DNA of 64,000 bases from Streptomyces sp. LHD-70 (GCF_031157275.1 NZ_JAVIFW010000022.1:62001-126000); one strand, 5' to 3'. Numbered from the stretch's first letter, positions 1 to 9,519 are shown. Numbers and translations: made by a program. Notes: generated by a model not told the origin, from the sequence alone.

Positions 1-91
1 TGCTCGGTGCAAGTGGTCTGCCGGCGGCCAACTCAGGTGAGTTCCTTGCGGGCGGCTGAAGGCAGCCTTGAGTGGAGTAGGTTGCGGTTAA

Positions 92-1791
92 CCTAAGGGC
101 TTGCAGATCATTAACGTGTTGCTTCCCGTCCTGGGATTCGTTGAGGTGGTATGCGCATCCCGGACGAGACTCGTGCCCAACTCTCGGTGAAGTTCGCCGT
201 GTTGTTCCCGCACCTGAACGAGCGGCAGCGGCGGCTGTTGATGGCCGTGGAGGCCCGAGGGTTGGGACACGGAGGCATCCGGGCCGTGGCGCGGGCTGCA
301 GAGGCGAGCGAGACGACGGTCCGCAAGGGCGTCCTTGAACTCGAGGCCGGAGAAGATCCGTTGGACCGGGTTCGGCGACAGGGTGGAGGTCGCAAGCGGG
401 TCGCTGATGTCGATCCCGGGCTGCGGCCCGCACTGCTGGCGCTGGTCGAGCCGGATGAGCGCGGCGACCCGATGTCGCCACTGCGGTGGACTGTGAAGTC
501 CACTCGTACCCTCGCAAGTGAACTGACCCGCGCCGGGCACCGGGTCAGTGCCGATACCGTTGCCGACCTGCTGCGGGAGGAAGGCTTCAGTCTGCAGGCC
601 AACGCCAAGACGATCGAGGGCAGCCAACACCCGGACCGCGATGCCCAGTTCCGTTACCTCAACGAGCAGGCCCGCGAGCACCGGGATGCCGGGCAGCCGG
701 TGATCAGTGTGGACACCAAGAAGAAGGAACTCGTAGGCGAGTTCAAGAACCAGGGACGCCAGTGGCGGCCGGCCGGTGCCCCGGTGCGGTGCACGTTCAT
801 GACTTCGCCGACCCGCAGCTGGGCAAGGCCATCCCGTACGGAATCTACGATCTGGCGGCGAACACCGGCTGGGTCAACGTCGGCACGGATCACGACACCG
901 CCGCGTTCGCCGTGGAATCGATCCGCCGCTGGTGGCGCGGCCAGGGCCAGGACGCCTACCCGCAGGCGACCCGGTTGCTGATCACGGCCGATGCGGGCGG
1001 CTCGAATGGCTACCGCACCCGCGCCTGGAAACTCGAACTCGCCCAGCTCTCCGCCGAAACCGGACTGTCCATCACTGTGTGTCACCTGCCGCCAGGCACA
1101 TCGAAGTGGAACAAGATTGAGCACCGGCTCTTCTCCCACATCACCATGAACTGGCATGGCCGACCGCTGACCAGCCACGAAGTCATCCTGCAGACCATCG
1201 CGGCGACCACCACCCGCACCGGACTGCGCGTGGATGCCGCACTCGACACCAACGCCTATCCGACCGGCGTCCGCATCGGCGACGCAGAAATGGCCGCGCT
1301 GCCGCTGACCCGACACGCCTTCCACGGCGACTGGAACTACGTCCTGCATCCCCGGCCCGCCGTCCCGGCAGCCCGAACCCCACAGACGCCGGAGCCAGAG
1401 TGGGACCAGGCCCTTCTGTCGGATCCGGCACTGACCGGCATGTCCCGGCAGCAACTGGACGACCTCACCGAGACGTTGGCTGCCGACGGCGACACCCGGC
1501 GTGGCCGTCCGCCCCGGCTCTCCTTCCCCGAACAGGTCCTGGCCACCGTGCTCCACCTGCGGGTCGCCCTGGCCGCGGAACCCCTCGCCGTACTCTTCGC
1601 CAGCAGCCGCACAGCCATGCACCGCACACTCTTGAAGAACAGGCGACTACTCAAGGCGCACGGCGTCATCATTCCGCCCGCGACGACTCCACCCGTCGCC
1701 CTCTCCGCCCTCCAGGCCCGGGTCCACACCCAGACCAGAGAGTCCAACAGCAAGATCAAGACGACGAGTTAATGATCTGCAAGCCCTTAGG
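92..1791. mobile_element. ISAzo13-type insertion sequence
   Basis: A single transposase locus is bounded by a perfect 24-bp inverted repeat: left copy 92-115, right copy 1768-1791. The right repeat begins 5 bases before the transposase stop codon, so the element is compact (about 1.7 kb). The left end lies close to the window edge and no target duplication can be read, because another IS begins at the last base of the right repeat. The repeat match and the transposase type agree. The element looks complete in outline, but its transposase is frameshifted. Confidence 0.85.
151..1772 (+). pseudogene. ISAzo13-family transposase, frameshifted
   Basis: This is a DDE transposase of the ISAzo13 type, about 540 codons in all. 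The first part starts at 151 (MRIPDETRAQL) and contains a helix-turn-helix region and the VDTKKKELVGEFKN stretch typical of the family. The catalytic part continues in another frame from about 790 (VHDFADPQLGKAIPYGIYD, then LITADAGGSNG and HLPPGTSKWNKIEH) and runs to 1772. The switch is explained by one lost base in a G run at about 787-792. Restoring it joins the two parts without a gap. The tail after the catalytic domain is about 130 residues long. It may be a recently broken gene or a sequencing error. I know of no reason to expect programmed frameshifting at this point. Confidence 0.85.
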
Positions 1792-1881
1792 AGCTGTCCG
1801 GCCGATCATTGATGGCGAGCGTGCTGCTGCTTGAGATCGAAGTCGATTGCCGGGCGCCTGGTGCTGCGCGACCATCGTCGG

Positions 1882-2181
1882 ATGAGTACGGATGAAGGTC
1901 GAAAGCTGACGCTGGTCGTGCAGACGTGTTCTGCCTGCCCATCGCAGTGGGATGCCTGGACGGCGGACGGCCAGTACCTGTATCTCCGATACCGGCATGG
2001 CGAGGGCAGCGTCGAGTGGCACCCCGGCCCTGACTTTGATGACAGTCCGGATTCTTGGAACGAGGGCCGCTCAGGGCTCCTGACCGAATGGGACGATGGT
2101 ACCGGCAGCGGCGTCATCAGCCTTGAGGACTTCATCGCGGCAGCCAGCCTGGTGCTTGCGCCAGGTGCCTCGGTGGGTTGA
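1882..2181 (+). CDS. hypothetical protein carried inside the IS5-type element
   Basis: This is a 99-residue protein of unknown function, rich in Trp, Asp and Gly, with a CSACPSQWDAW stretch near residue 15 followed by GQYLYLRYRHGEGSVEW. I recognise no catalytic motif, signal peptide or membrane segment. An in-frame start exists at 1831, but the ATG at 1882 gives the more conserved-looking N-terminus. Neither has a strong ribosome-binding site. It lies convergent to the transposase, 15 bases from its stop, inside the IS terminal repeats. Its composition fits an expressed gene, not a chance frame. It may be a passenger or a neighbour captured by the element. Confidence 0.55.
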   Translation: MSTDEGRKLTLVVQTCSACPSQWDAWTADGQYLYLRYRHGEGSVEWHPGPDFDDSPDSWNEGRSGLLTEWDDGTGSGVISLEDFIAAASLVLAPGASVG

Positions 2182-2196
2182 TGTCATGACACGCGG

Positions 2197-3050
2197 TCAG
2201 GTGCGGAGCCAGATGACAAGGGCGGCTGCGGTGACGGTGCCGAGGAAGACGTAGCCGCGCTTGTCGTAACGGGTCGCGACGGCGCGGGAGTTCTTCAGCT
2301 TGTTGATGGCCCTCTCGACAGTGTTGCGCCTTTTGTACCGCTCCTCGTCGAAGCCGGGTGGCCGTCCGCCTCGCGACCCCCTGCGCAGGCGGGCAGCCTG
2401 GCTGTCGGCCTTCTCCGGGATCGTGTGCCGGATGGCGCGCCGCCGCAGGTACTGACGGCAAGGACCGTTGCTGTAGGCCTTGTCGGCCGTGACGCTGTCG
2501 GGCTTCTTGCGGGGCCGGCCCGACCCGAGCCGCGGGACCCGGATCTTCTTCAGCACCGGAATGAACTGGGTGCAGTCGGCCCGCTGCCCCGGCGTGACGA
2601 TCAGAGACAGCGGACGGCAGAAACCGTCCGCGCTCAGGTGGATCTTGCTGGTGAAGCCGCCGCGTGAGCGGCCCAGGCCCTCGACTCCCGCACCACCGCC
2701 ACCAGCCGGCCGACGAGACTCTGCCACGGAGTTTCGTCCTGATGTTCCAGCCCCTCGTCCCCCTTTGAGTCGGCATGGCCCGGCGGCGGTTCGGTGCGGG
2801 CACCGGCCGCGTGCTGGTGGGCGCGCACGATGGTGGAGTCCACCGAGATGTCCCAGTCGATCTCGCCAGCCGCGTCGGCCGCGGCCTGGACCTGCTGCAT
2901 CAGCCGTTCCCAGGTGCCGTCAGCCGACCACAGTCGATGGCGCTCGTAGACCGTCTTCCATGGCCCGAACCGCTCCGGCAGATCGCGCCAGTGCACCCCG
3001 GTCCGCACCCGGTGCAGAATCCCGTCGATCATAGCGGGAACAACGAGCAA
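2197..3050 (-). pseudogene. IS5-family (IS427-type) transposase, two frames and short N-terminus
   Basis: The DDE transposase is encoded in two overlapping frames. The upstream frame (3050-2634) gives VHWRDLPERFGPWKTVYERHR and WDISVDSTIVRAHQH, with the first catalytic Asp. The downstream frame (2727-2197) gives GRSRGGFTSKIHLSADG, then SVTADKAYSNG with the second Asp, then RYKRRNTVERAINKLK with the Glu. IS427-type elements normally make the fused protein by ribosomal frameshifting in the overlap, so the two-frame layout need not be damage. The N-terminus is a problem: only about 17 bases separate the right repeat from the first readable coding sequence and a stop codon follows a GTG there, so the N-terminal domain seems to be lost. 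The element is probably immobile. Confidence 0.75.
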
Positions 3051-3085
3051 ATCAGGCGACGGTCACATGATCGGCCGGACAGCTC

Positions 3086-3231
3086 CTAGGTGGCCCTAAC
3101 GGAGTTTGGCGGACACCAATAGGGATAATCCCGACCGTCAGGTTCGGTTGAGCTTCCTGGGGTGACCAAGATCATCATCCTGGGGGTGGCCGCGCATTCT
3201 CCGTACCCTGCGTGCTCGAAACGGAGACACC
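3086..3231. other. short spacer right of the IS pair
   Basis: No gene is seen here. The first 12 bases, CTAGGTGGCCCT (3086-3097), recur at 5292-5303 in direct orientation. Confidence 0.5.
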
Positions 3232-3990
3232 TTGCGCGGTACGGACCTGGAAATGATCGAACGACCCTACGACGGGTACGGAAAGTGCCTGCTCGGAGTG
3301 CGGCGGCTGTCGCGGGTGAAGGCGGCCACCTCGCCGCCGGAGCGGCAGCGGAGTGACGTTCCGACGGCCGCCGCGTCCGTGGGCGGCCACGTCGTGGACT
3401 GCCTGAACACCGGCTACAACATGCGTGATGAGGGGTGTGGTCACCTACGGGCATGACGGGCCTTGGGACCTGACCGATCCAGCGGACGAGAATCGGTTCA
3501 CCATCGAGGCGTGGGGCGCACAGATGGAATTGCGTGCCATCCAGCTTCGCAGCCGTGACGCCACACGAAGAATGCGGGCAGCAGACGGCCGAAGGGCAAG
3601 CCGTCCTACGGCTATCGTTTCGTCCGCGTGCTAATGGGCGGGCCGGTCGATCATGTGGAACTGCACCCGCAGGCGGCGGAAGTGATACGCCAAGTGGCTC
3701 GGAGGATCCTCGCGGACCCGGAGAACGTGACGCCCAGCAGTGAAGCAGCCCGCCTGAACCGCCTCGGCGAGACGCGTCGCTACGCCCGCCTGGTGACGAC
3801 TGCGCGCGTCGTGCCGCTGAACGGCTGCGCGAAGCGGTGCGCGCGCAACTCGACGGCTCGGGCAGGCCTCAACCCGAGCAACCCCTGGCCACCATCCCTC
3901 GACAACGCAGCCGAGAGGCCGACGTAGAGGAACTGCTGGCTCTGTCCGATGCCCTGCTCGCGTCGCCAACTGACCCACTCCGTAAGCGAA
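3232..3990 (+). pseudogene. large serine recombinase remnant
   Basis: Pieces of a site-specific serine recombinase lie in successive frames. The N-terminal catalytic region reads VRRLSRVKAATSPPERQRS (about 3285-3350), in which the Ser of RLSR would be the nucleophile. It then jumps after about 55 residues to a recombinase-domain segment: GVVTYGHDGPWDLTDPADENRF, EAWGAQMELRAIQLRSRDATRRM, RPKGKPSYGYRFVRVLMGG and HPQAAEVIRQVARRIL. Family members have roughly 100 residues between these parts, so there is an internal deletion as well as at least two frameshifts. A last piece, AAERLREAVRAQLDGSG to about 3990, may be its C-terminus, but I am unsure of that. This was probably the integrase of a lost mobile element. 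Confidence 0.7.
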
Positions 3991-4005
3991 AGGGAGCTGC
4001 TGCCC

Positions 4006-5125
4006 ATGCTGATCACCGCCGCCCACGTCCTGGCCGGAGCTGACCTGCACGTCATCTCTGATGGAGCGGTCCTCGTACGAGAAGGCGCGATCGCCGAGGT
4101 CGGGCCGCGTGAAGAGGTTCAGCGTCACGCTCGCCCTGACGAGCCGCGCCTCGCGTACCCGGCGGGCACCGTGCTGCCAGGCCTGATCGACGCCCATGTG
4201 CACCTCTGCTTCGACGGCGTCGTCCTGCCCTGGAGCGTGGCGACCGACCGCCCGTGACTTGGGTGATCGCAATTGGCTTGCTCTGCGGCTGGCCCGGGCT
4301 GTAGTCGAGGGCCAGGCCGTCGGCCCCCGCATCGTGTCGGCGGGGACTCCCGTGACGCCTCCCGGTGGGCACTGCTGGTTCCTCGGCGGCGAGGTCAGCG
4401 GGGTGGAGGAGGTACGTCGGTTCGTGCGGCGCAACGCCGAGGCCGGCGCGGAGGTCATCAAGGTGATGGAGACCGGGGGTGGGCTGACCAAGGGCGGGGC
4501 GAAGAGCTGGGAATCCCAGTTCTCCGACGAGGAGTTGGACGCACTCGTGGAGGAGGCGCGTCGTGCAGGGCTTCCGGTCGCCGCGCACGCGCACGGGGTC
4601 GACGGCATCACCGCCGCGGTCGAGGCGGGCGTCGACACGATCGAGCACTGCACCTGGATGACCGAGGACGGCTTCGACGTACGCGAAGACGTCCTCGGCC
4701 AGATCATCGAGAAGGGCATCTTCGTCTGCCCCACGGTCAGCCCGCACTGGCCGATGCTGCCGAAGTTCTTCGGTCCCGAGCGGGCCGAGGCCATGTTCGA
4801 CGCCGTAAGGACGATGGCTGAGGCGGGCGCTCGCCTGATCGCGGGCACGGACGCGGGCGTACAGCGCGCCGGGTTCGATGGCCTGCCCGGCAGCCTCACG
4901 TTCTACGAGCACCTCGGCCTGGCCAACGAGCGGATCCTCGCGATGGCGACCACCGAAGCCGCCCACGCGCTGGGCCTCGGCGGCAAGACCGGTCAACTCA
5001 CGCCTGGCTACAGGGCAGACCTGCTCGTGGTCGACGGCGAACCGCTCGCGGACCTCCGTGCTCTCAGGGCCGTCGAGACCGTCCTCGCGGCGGGTAGGCA
5101 GCATGAGATCGGCTCTCATGCGTAA
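4006..5125 (+). pseudogene. amidohydrolase (imidazolonepropionase/prolidase-like), internally deleted
   Basis: This is a metal-dependent amidohydrolase of the type annotated as Xaa-Pro dipeptidase or imidazolonepropionase-like. It starts at the ATG at 4006 behind GAAAGGGAG. The first metal-ligand pair is visible in GLIDAHVHL. After about 80 residues the frame ends at 4257 and the protein resumes in another frame at about 4250: RDLGDRNWLALRLARAVVEG, then VIKVMETGGGLT, AAHAHGVDG, DTIEHCTWM and AGTDAGVQ. Relatives have roughly 35 more residues between HVHL and RDLGD, so an out-of-frame deletion of about 100 bases removed them. The C-terminal two thirds are otherwise perfect, so the loss looks recent. 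Confidence 0.8.
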
Positions 5126-5446
5126 CGGGGAAGCAGGAGTTGTTCAGGGCGGACGACCGATGGATGGAGAGAGATGGCCGAGATGCCATCTCACCGGTAC
5201 AGCGGCTTGTCAGGCGTAGGAGGCCCTCGCCTGGCCTGGCAGCCAGGAGGGGGCGGCCGTACGTCATTGGCGGTAGCTGCCTTGGGACACGCTAGGTGGC
5301 CCTCTGACCCTCTGTTATGAGGAGTGCTCGAACACTGTGTCAGTGGCCTCGGCGAACCTAATCCTCAAGCTGTGGGGCCTCTGTGGCGATGGTGGTGGAG
5401 GTGCCATGTCCCGTGTGGACGGCGGTTTCAGGCGTGAGGGTGAGCG
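5126..5446. other. intergenic, no gene seen
   Basis: No convincing coding sequence is present. It holds the second copy of the 12-bp direct repeat CTAGGTGGCCCT (5292-5303) and ends at the broken edge of the glutamate dehydrogenase fragment. Confidence 0.4.
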
Positions 5447-5752
5447 GTGGAAGCGCAGGCCGCCCTTGTACGGTCCGAGCGCGGAGTTGAACTCCACCCG
5501 GAAGCCCCGGTTGACCCGCACGTGTCCGGCGTCGTCGACCCACGGGACGCGGAAGACGAGCTGCCGATCCGGCTCGCAGAGGCGCTCGAGGACGCGATGG
5601 CGCACGTACTCGGGGCGCTGGGCGGGCACGGGTTCCAAGGACTCCAGGACCTTGCGCACGGCCTGGTGGAACTCGAACTGTCCGGGATCCCGCGCTTCGA
5701 TGGCGGAGTGGATCCGCCGGTCAGGCGCAGTTCCTCGGCCTGAACGGACGGA
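5447..5752 (-). pseudogene. NADP-glutamate dehydrogenase N-terminal fragment
   Basis: On the minus strand the sequence reads IHSAIEARDPGQFEFHQAVRKVLESL, then CEPDRQLVFRVPWVDDAG and FRVEFNSALGPYKGGLRFH. This is the N-terminal part of a hexameric glutamate dehydrogenase, including the start of the substrate-binding Lys loop. Homology stops abruptly after GLRFH at 5447, where VNLGIVKFLGFEQ would be expected, and no in-frame start is found upstream. About 100 of the usual 450 residues remain. The fragment cannot be functional. Confidence 0.8.
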
Positions 5753-5844
5753 CGGTCATGGACGTACCTCCGTTGTGTGGCAGGGAGATTGGCCGCGGAG
5801 GGCGCACGCTGTTGCGCCGCCCTCCGCAGTCACGCCGGTCCCGG

Positions 5845-6430
5845 TCAGCGGACGGTGATGCCGCCCCCGAGAACCAGCGTTTCGCCGGTCATGTACGTGC
5901 CGTGGCACAGCTTCCACACCCAGTCGGCGATCTCCTCGGGCTGGGCGGCCCGGCCCAGCGGAACGGCCTTGACCGCCTCCGCCATGCGGCCGCCGGCCCG
6001 GGTGCCAGGGGGGTCGACCCAGCCGGGGGCAACCGCGTTGACGGTGATGTCGTCAGCGGCGAGTTCATGGGCGAGGGAGCGGGTCATGCAGACCACCGCC
6101 GCTTTCGAGGCGCTGTAGACGAGCTGGCCGGGAGAGACCGCGAACGCGTCGATGGAGGCGAAGTTGACGACCGACCCGCCGCCGGCGGCCCGCAGTGCGG
6201 GGACAGCTTCGGCAGTGATGTTGAGGGTGCCGAGGACGTTCACGTCGAAGGTGCGCCGGTAGGTCGCCTCGTCGTAGTCCGCGAGCAGGGTGGGCGGGTA
6301 GACACCCGCCGCGTTGACGACGGCACGCAGCCCGTCAAGAGAGCCGAGCGCGCTGGCCACGGCGGCCCGGTCGGTGATGTCCACCGGCACGGGCCGGAAG
6401 GCGGTGCCGAGTTCGACGGCCGCCTTCGCG
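5845..6430 (-). pseudogene. short-chain dehydrogenase lacking its N-terminus
   Basis: The last three quarters of an SDR oxidoreductase are present: VNAAGVYPP (the NNAG-type motif), NFASIDAF with the catalytic Ser, VYSASKAA with the YxxxK pair, and the C-terminal GETLVLGGGITVR. The nucleotide-binding TGxxxGIG and first strands are missing. Readable homology begins with AKAAVELGTAFRPVPVDITD near 6430, directly against the LysR fragment on the other strand. An internal ATG or GTG could start a 181-residue product, but without the Rossmann start it should not bind NAD(P). Confidence 0.8.
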
Positions 6431-6935
6431 CGACGGCGCGCTGGAGGCGGGCCTTGTATCCCTGCCGGTGGATGACCGCGGCCTCGATGTGAGCAGCGTC
6501 GTCTGGGCGAGCGAGGCGGTCTATCTCAGCATCGACCCGTCACGCACCACGGAACCGATCACGGTTGAGCGGCTGGCGGAGAGGCCGCTCATCCTTCCCG
6601 AGGCGCGCTGGGGCAACGCCGATCCCACCCGGCGACAGCTCCTGGAGCGTGCACAGAACGCCGGCGTGTCCCTCAGCCCCGTGGTCGAGGTCGAGTCTCC
6701 CGCGCTGGCTCTCACTCTCGCCGCGCGTGGCGTCGGCGACACCGTCATCTCCCTGCCGCTCGCCCGCTCCCTGGGGCACTTGGAGAACCTGCGCTGGGTG
6801 TCACTGGACCCTCCGCTGCCGGAGACGTTCGCGTTCATCACCCGTCGCGATGCCCATCTGTCCCCGGCCACGCGCGTGTTGATGGAGCTGGCGACGAAGC
6901 ATCTGGGACGACTGGAGGTCCCACCGCCGCGGTGA
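6431..6935 (+). pseudogene. LysR-family regulator, effector-domain fragment
   Basis: This is the C-terminal half of a LysR regulator. It opens in frame at about 6433 with ALEAGLVSLPVDDRGLDVSSVVWASEAVYLSIDP and runs through RPLILPEARWG and ALTLAARGVGDTVISLPLA to the stop at 6935. The helix-turn-helix and the first effector subdomain are absent. It is joined head to head with the truncated SDR gene. In the parent arrangement the two genes would have been divergent, with both N-termini and the shared promoter in the missing middle. Confidence 0.8.
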
Positions 6936-6951
6936 CCGGTCCCGTACCTGA

Positions 6952-6969
6952 GCCGACCTCGGCTCAAGG
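6952..6969. terminator. hairpin after the LysR fragment
   Basis: TGAGCCGACCTCGGCTCA is a perfect 8-bp-arm hairpin with a 2-base centre, 17 bases after the stop. There is no T run. It could be a terminator or an operator. Confidence 0.4.
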
Positions 6970-6997
6970 GGAAACCTATGGGCCTGCCGAAAACCGC

Positions 6998-7029
6998 GTA
7001 TTCACCTAGGCCAGTAGCGGCGTGAATAC
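6998..7029. promoter_or_regulatory. inverted repeat upstream of the monooxygenase gene
   Basis: GTATTCAC (6998-7005) and GTGAATAC (7022-7029) are exact complements separated by 16 bases, about 150 bases before the start of the monooxygenase gene. The dyad could be a regulator site. No regulator is assigned to it. Confidence 0.4.
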
Positions 7030-7181
7030 TTTGGTCATCCTGACGGGCCGAACATACGCCCCCTGACCGCATCTGGATGCAGCGAAGCCCTCGCGCGATC
7101 CGCGGTTACCCGCCCCGGGTCCGCGAAGCAGCCGACGAGAAGGCTTCGGTAACCCCCGCCCGGACCACGAAGGGAACCTCC

Positions 7182-8498
7182 ATGTCCCGCTACTGCGTCA
7201 TCGGCGCCGGTGCCGCCGGCGTCTCCGCACTCCAGCAACTCCGCCGACGCGGCCACACCGTTGACTGCTTTGAGAAGACCGACCGGGTCGGCGGCCACTG
7301 GCACACCGACTACGACGCCCTGCACCTCATCACGTCGCGCGACATGACGGCATTCGAGGACTTCCCGATGCCCGCCGACTACCCGCACTTCCCCCGCCGC
7401 GACCAAGTGCGCGCCTACATCGAGTCGTACGCCCGCGAGCACGGCCTCTACGACACCATCCGGTTCAACACCGCCGTCACGAGCGTCGAACCGGTCGAGG
7501 CTCCCGAGGGCGTCACGGACGCGCGGACCGGGTCGTACGGCTGGAGGGTCACGACCAGCGCCGGGCACGACGAGATCTACGACGGCGTCCTCGTGGCCAA
7601 CGGCCACCTCTGGGACCCCAGAATCCCCGATGTCCCCGGCGAGTTCACCGGAACGCAGATCCACTCCGGCACGTACAAGAACGTCTCCGATCTGGAGGGC
7701 GACCGCATCCTCGTCGTCGGCGCCGGCAACTCCGGCTGCGACCTCGCAGTCGACGTCGCCCAACACCGCCTGGACGCCGACATCGTCATCCGGCACGGCT
7801 CGTGGTTCCAGCCCAAGACCTACTTCGGCGTGCCGCGCCAGGAAGTCCCGTTCCTGGCAGACTTCTCGCCGTCCGAGCAGGACCTGATCAACCGCCTCAT
7901 GGCCCGCCTCTCGATCGGCGAGTGGAACGCCTACCCGGGCCTGCCCAAGCCCGAGGGCGACACCCTCGCCGGGGGCCGCGCGGTCGTCAACGACCTGCTC
8001 CTGTACTGGATCCACCACGGCCGCATCACCGTCCGCCCCGGCATCGAGCGATTCGACGGCAAGACCGTCCACTTCAGCGACGGCACAGCCAAGGACTACG
8101 ACACCATCCTGTGGGCCACCGGATTCAACGTCCGCCTGCCCTTCCTCGACGACTCCCTGTTCTCGTGGACATCGGGAGCGCCTGTTCGCTACGCCGGCGG
8201 CATCCTGACGGAAGACGTCGAGAAGCTGTACTTCATCGGCCTGATCGCTCCGCGCGGCCCGCAGATCCCGATCTACGGCATGCAGTCCAAGCTCGTCGCC
8301 ACAATGATCGACCTGCACGAACAGGCAGGACCGGCAGGTGCCCCGGTCGCCCGATACCTCGCCTCACTGCAGGAGCCGGAGACGGGCATCGACGTGGTCC
8401 GTGACGGCTGGCTGCGACAGATGGCGGACACGGAACGCTTGCTCGCGGCGTACGAGACGTCCACAAGGAATCCGGCGTCTTCACTCCAGCCGGCGTAG
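7182..8498 (+). CDS. flavin-containing monooxygenase
   Basis: This 438-residue NADPH- and FAD-dependent monooxygenase would insert oxygen at a soft nucleophile or a carbonyl. The FAD fold is at the N-terminus (VIGAGAAGVSAL, residues 6-17), the FMO signature FxGxxxHSxxY reads as FTGTQIHSGTY near residue 160, and the NADPH fold is VVGAGNSGCD near residue 177. The ATG at 7182 is preceded by GAAGGGA and is preferred over an upstream in-frame ATG at 7077. It stands alone between a pseudogene zone and a GntR group. The substrate cannot be read from the sequence. Confidence 0.88.
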   Translation: MSRYCVIGAGAAGVSALQQLRRRGHTVDCFEKTDRVGGHWHTDYDALHLITSRDMTAFEDFPMPADYPHFPRRDQVRAYIESYAREHGLYDTIRFNTAVTSVEPVEAPEGVTDARTGSYGWRVTTSAGHDEIYDGVLVANGHLWDPRIPDVPGEFTGTQIHSGTYKNVSDLEGDRILVVGAGNSGCDLAVDVAQHRLDADIVIRHGSWFQPKTYFGVPRQEVPFLADFSPSEQDLINRLMARLSIGEWNAYPGLPKPEGDTLAGGRAVVNDLLLYWIHHGRITVRPGIERFDGKTVHFSDGTAKDYDTILWATGFNVRLPFLDDSLFSWTSGAPVRYAGGILTEDVEKLYFIGLIAPRGPQIPIYGMQSKLVATMIDLHEQAGPAGAPVARYLASLQEPETGIDVVRDGWLRQMADTERLLAAYETSTRNPASSLQPA

Positions 8499-8778
8499 AG
8501 CGCCGACGGGTCGTCACTGTCCAACCTCGTGGCTGCCGTTGATGCCGTCACGGGCACGCGCCACGCTTGAGAGCGCTTGCCGGGAAGGCGAGAACTCTCC
8601 CGGTGACTCCGAATTCCATCGCCAACATCACGTGGGGGATGGCAACAATTCTTGACACTGCGAGAGGGGTGCCCGCGAGTCCCGGGACAGACTTTGGTTC
8701 ACGACTTCGTACTGCGATGACCTGAAGCAGCAGCACGGCCCGCACGCATCCGTACGGGCCGTGCTGGTCGAGCAGCGC
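8499..8778. other. convergent intergenic region
   Basis: No gene is seen between the convergent monooxygenase and GntR genes apart from a strong hairpin at its right end. Confidence 0.5.
8731..8766 (-). terminator. hairpin ending the GntR gene
   Basis: CAGCACGGCCCG (8731-8742) pairs perfectly with CGGGCCGTGCTG (8755-8766) around a 12-base loop, just past the stop of the leftward GntR gene. There is no long T run, as is common in this GC range. Confidence 0.6.
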
Positions 8779-9471
8779 TCAGGCGTCGTCTTCTGGCCGT
8801 CCGGCCCAGATGCCGCGGCTGTGGGCGAGGTGCTTGCGCATGAGCTCCGAAGCGAGCTCTGTCTCACCGGACTCGATGGCATCCACGATCTCGATGTGCT
8901 CCTCGCCGGAGCGCGTCAACTCTCCCTGGTGGGCGAGCTTCTGCAGACCCTGCATCCGGGCCTGGTCGCGCAGTTGGCTGACCATCGCCACCAGCCGCCG
9001 GTTGCCCAGGAGTTCGAGCAGTCCGAGGTGGAACTGCCGGTCGAGGTCGAGGAAACTCCGTACATCGCTTTCCCTGGCGGCCTGTGTGATCTGCTCGGCG
9101 AGCTGCCGGAACTGGGGGATGGGCTCACCGTCGAGGAGTGTGGTGACCTCGGCCATGGCGGGCGCTTCGAGCATGGTCCGAAGCCGGAAGATCTCCTCCA
9201 GATCGCGATCGGTCAGCTCCGGTACGCGGAAGCCGCGGTTGCGGATGACTTCGACGATGCCGAGATTGGCGAGGTCCATGACTGCTTCGCGGACCGGCGT
9301 GACCGAGACACCGAGGGTCGCGGCCACGTTGATGACGCTCTCCACCTGGCCGGGCTCGATCTCCCCGAGCACGATCCGGGTGCGCAAGGCCTCGCGGGCC
9401 TGCTCTCGAAGGCTGACCGACTTGAGCTGGGGAGTCTGGGCGGCCCTTGCTGCCGGGCGAGTTGGAGTCAC
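8779..9471 (-). CDS. GntR-family regulator, FCD type
   Basis: This 230-residue regulator has an N-terminal winged helix (LREQAREALRTRIVLGEIEPG, VTPVREAVMDLANLGIVEV) and a C-terminal FCD ligand domain beginning DLEEIFRLRTMLE, with the usual metal-ligand Asp and His positions in DLDRQFH, EEHIEIVD and MRKHLAHSR. The GTG at 9471 (VTPTRPAAR) is the best start because upstream in-frame codons run into the divergent gene's promoter. It is divergent from the cyclodeaminase gene. A palindrome in the 91-base gap recurs before the transporter gene, which makes it the likely local repressor. Confidence 0.85.
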   Translation of the reverse strand: MTPTRPAARAAQTPQLKSVSLREQAREALRTRIVLGEIEPGQVESVINVAATLGVSVTPVREAVMDLANLGIVEVIRNRGFRVPELTDRDLEEIFRLRTMLEAPAMAEVTTLLDGEPIPQFRQLAEQITQAARESDVRSFLDLDRQFHLGLLELLGNRRLVAMVSQLRDQARMQGLQKLAHQGELTRSGEEHIEIVDAIESGETELASELMRKHLAHSRGIWAGRPEDDA

Positions 9472-9519
9472 GCCTAATGCATAACACGAAACAAACAGAC
9501 CGTCGACAACGGCTCGGTT

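Larger units (their letters stand above)
1791..3085. mobile_element. IS5-type insertion sequence with a passenger gene
   Basis: A 19-bp perfect inverted repeat, GAGCTGTCCGGCCGATCAT, lies at 1791-1809 with its complement at 3067-3085. The flanking tetranucleotides are TTAG (1787-1790) and CTAG (3086-3089), which resemble the YTAR targets of IS427-type IS5 elements, but the two copies are not identical. The transposase reads leftward (3050-2197). About 390 bases between its stop and the left repeat carry an unrelated open frame on the other strand (1882-2181). The element sits exactly at the right end of the ISAzo13 element. Its TTAG is part of that element's terminal repeat, which suggests insertion into that end. 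Confidence 0.8.
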
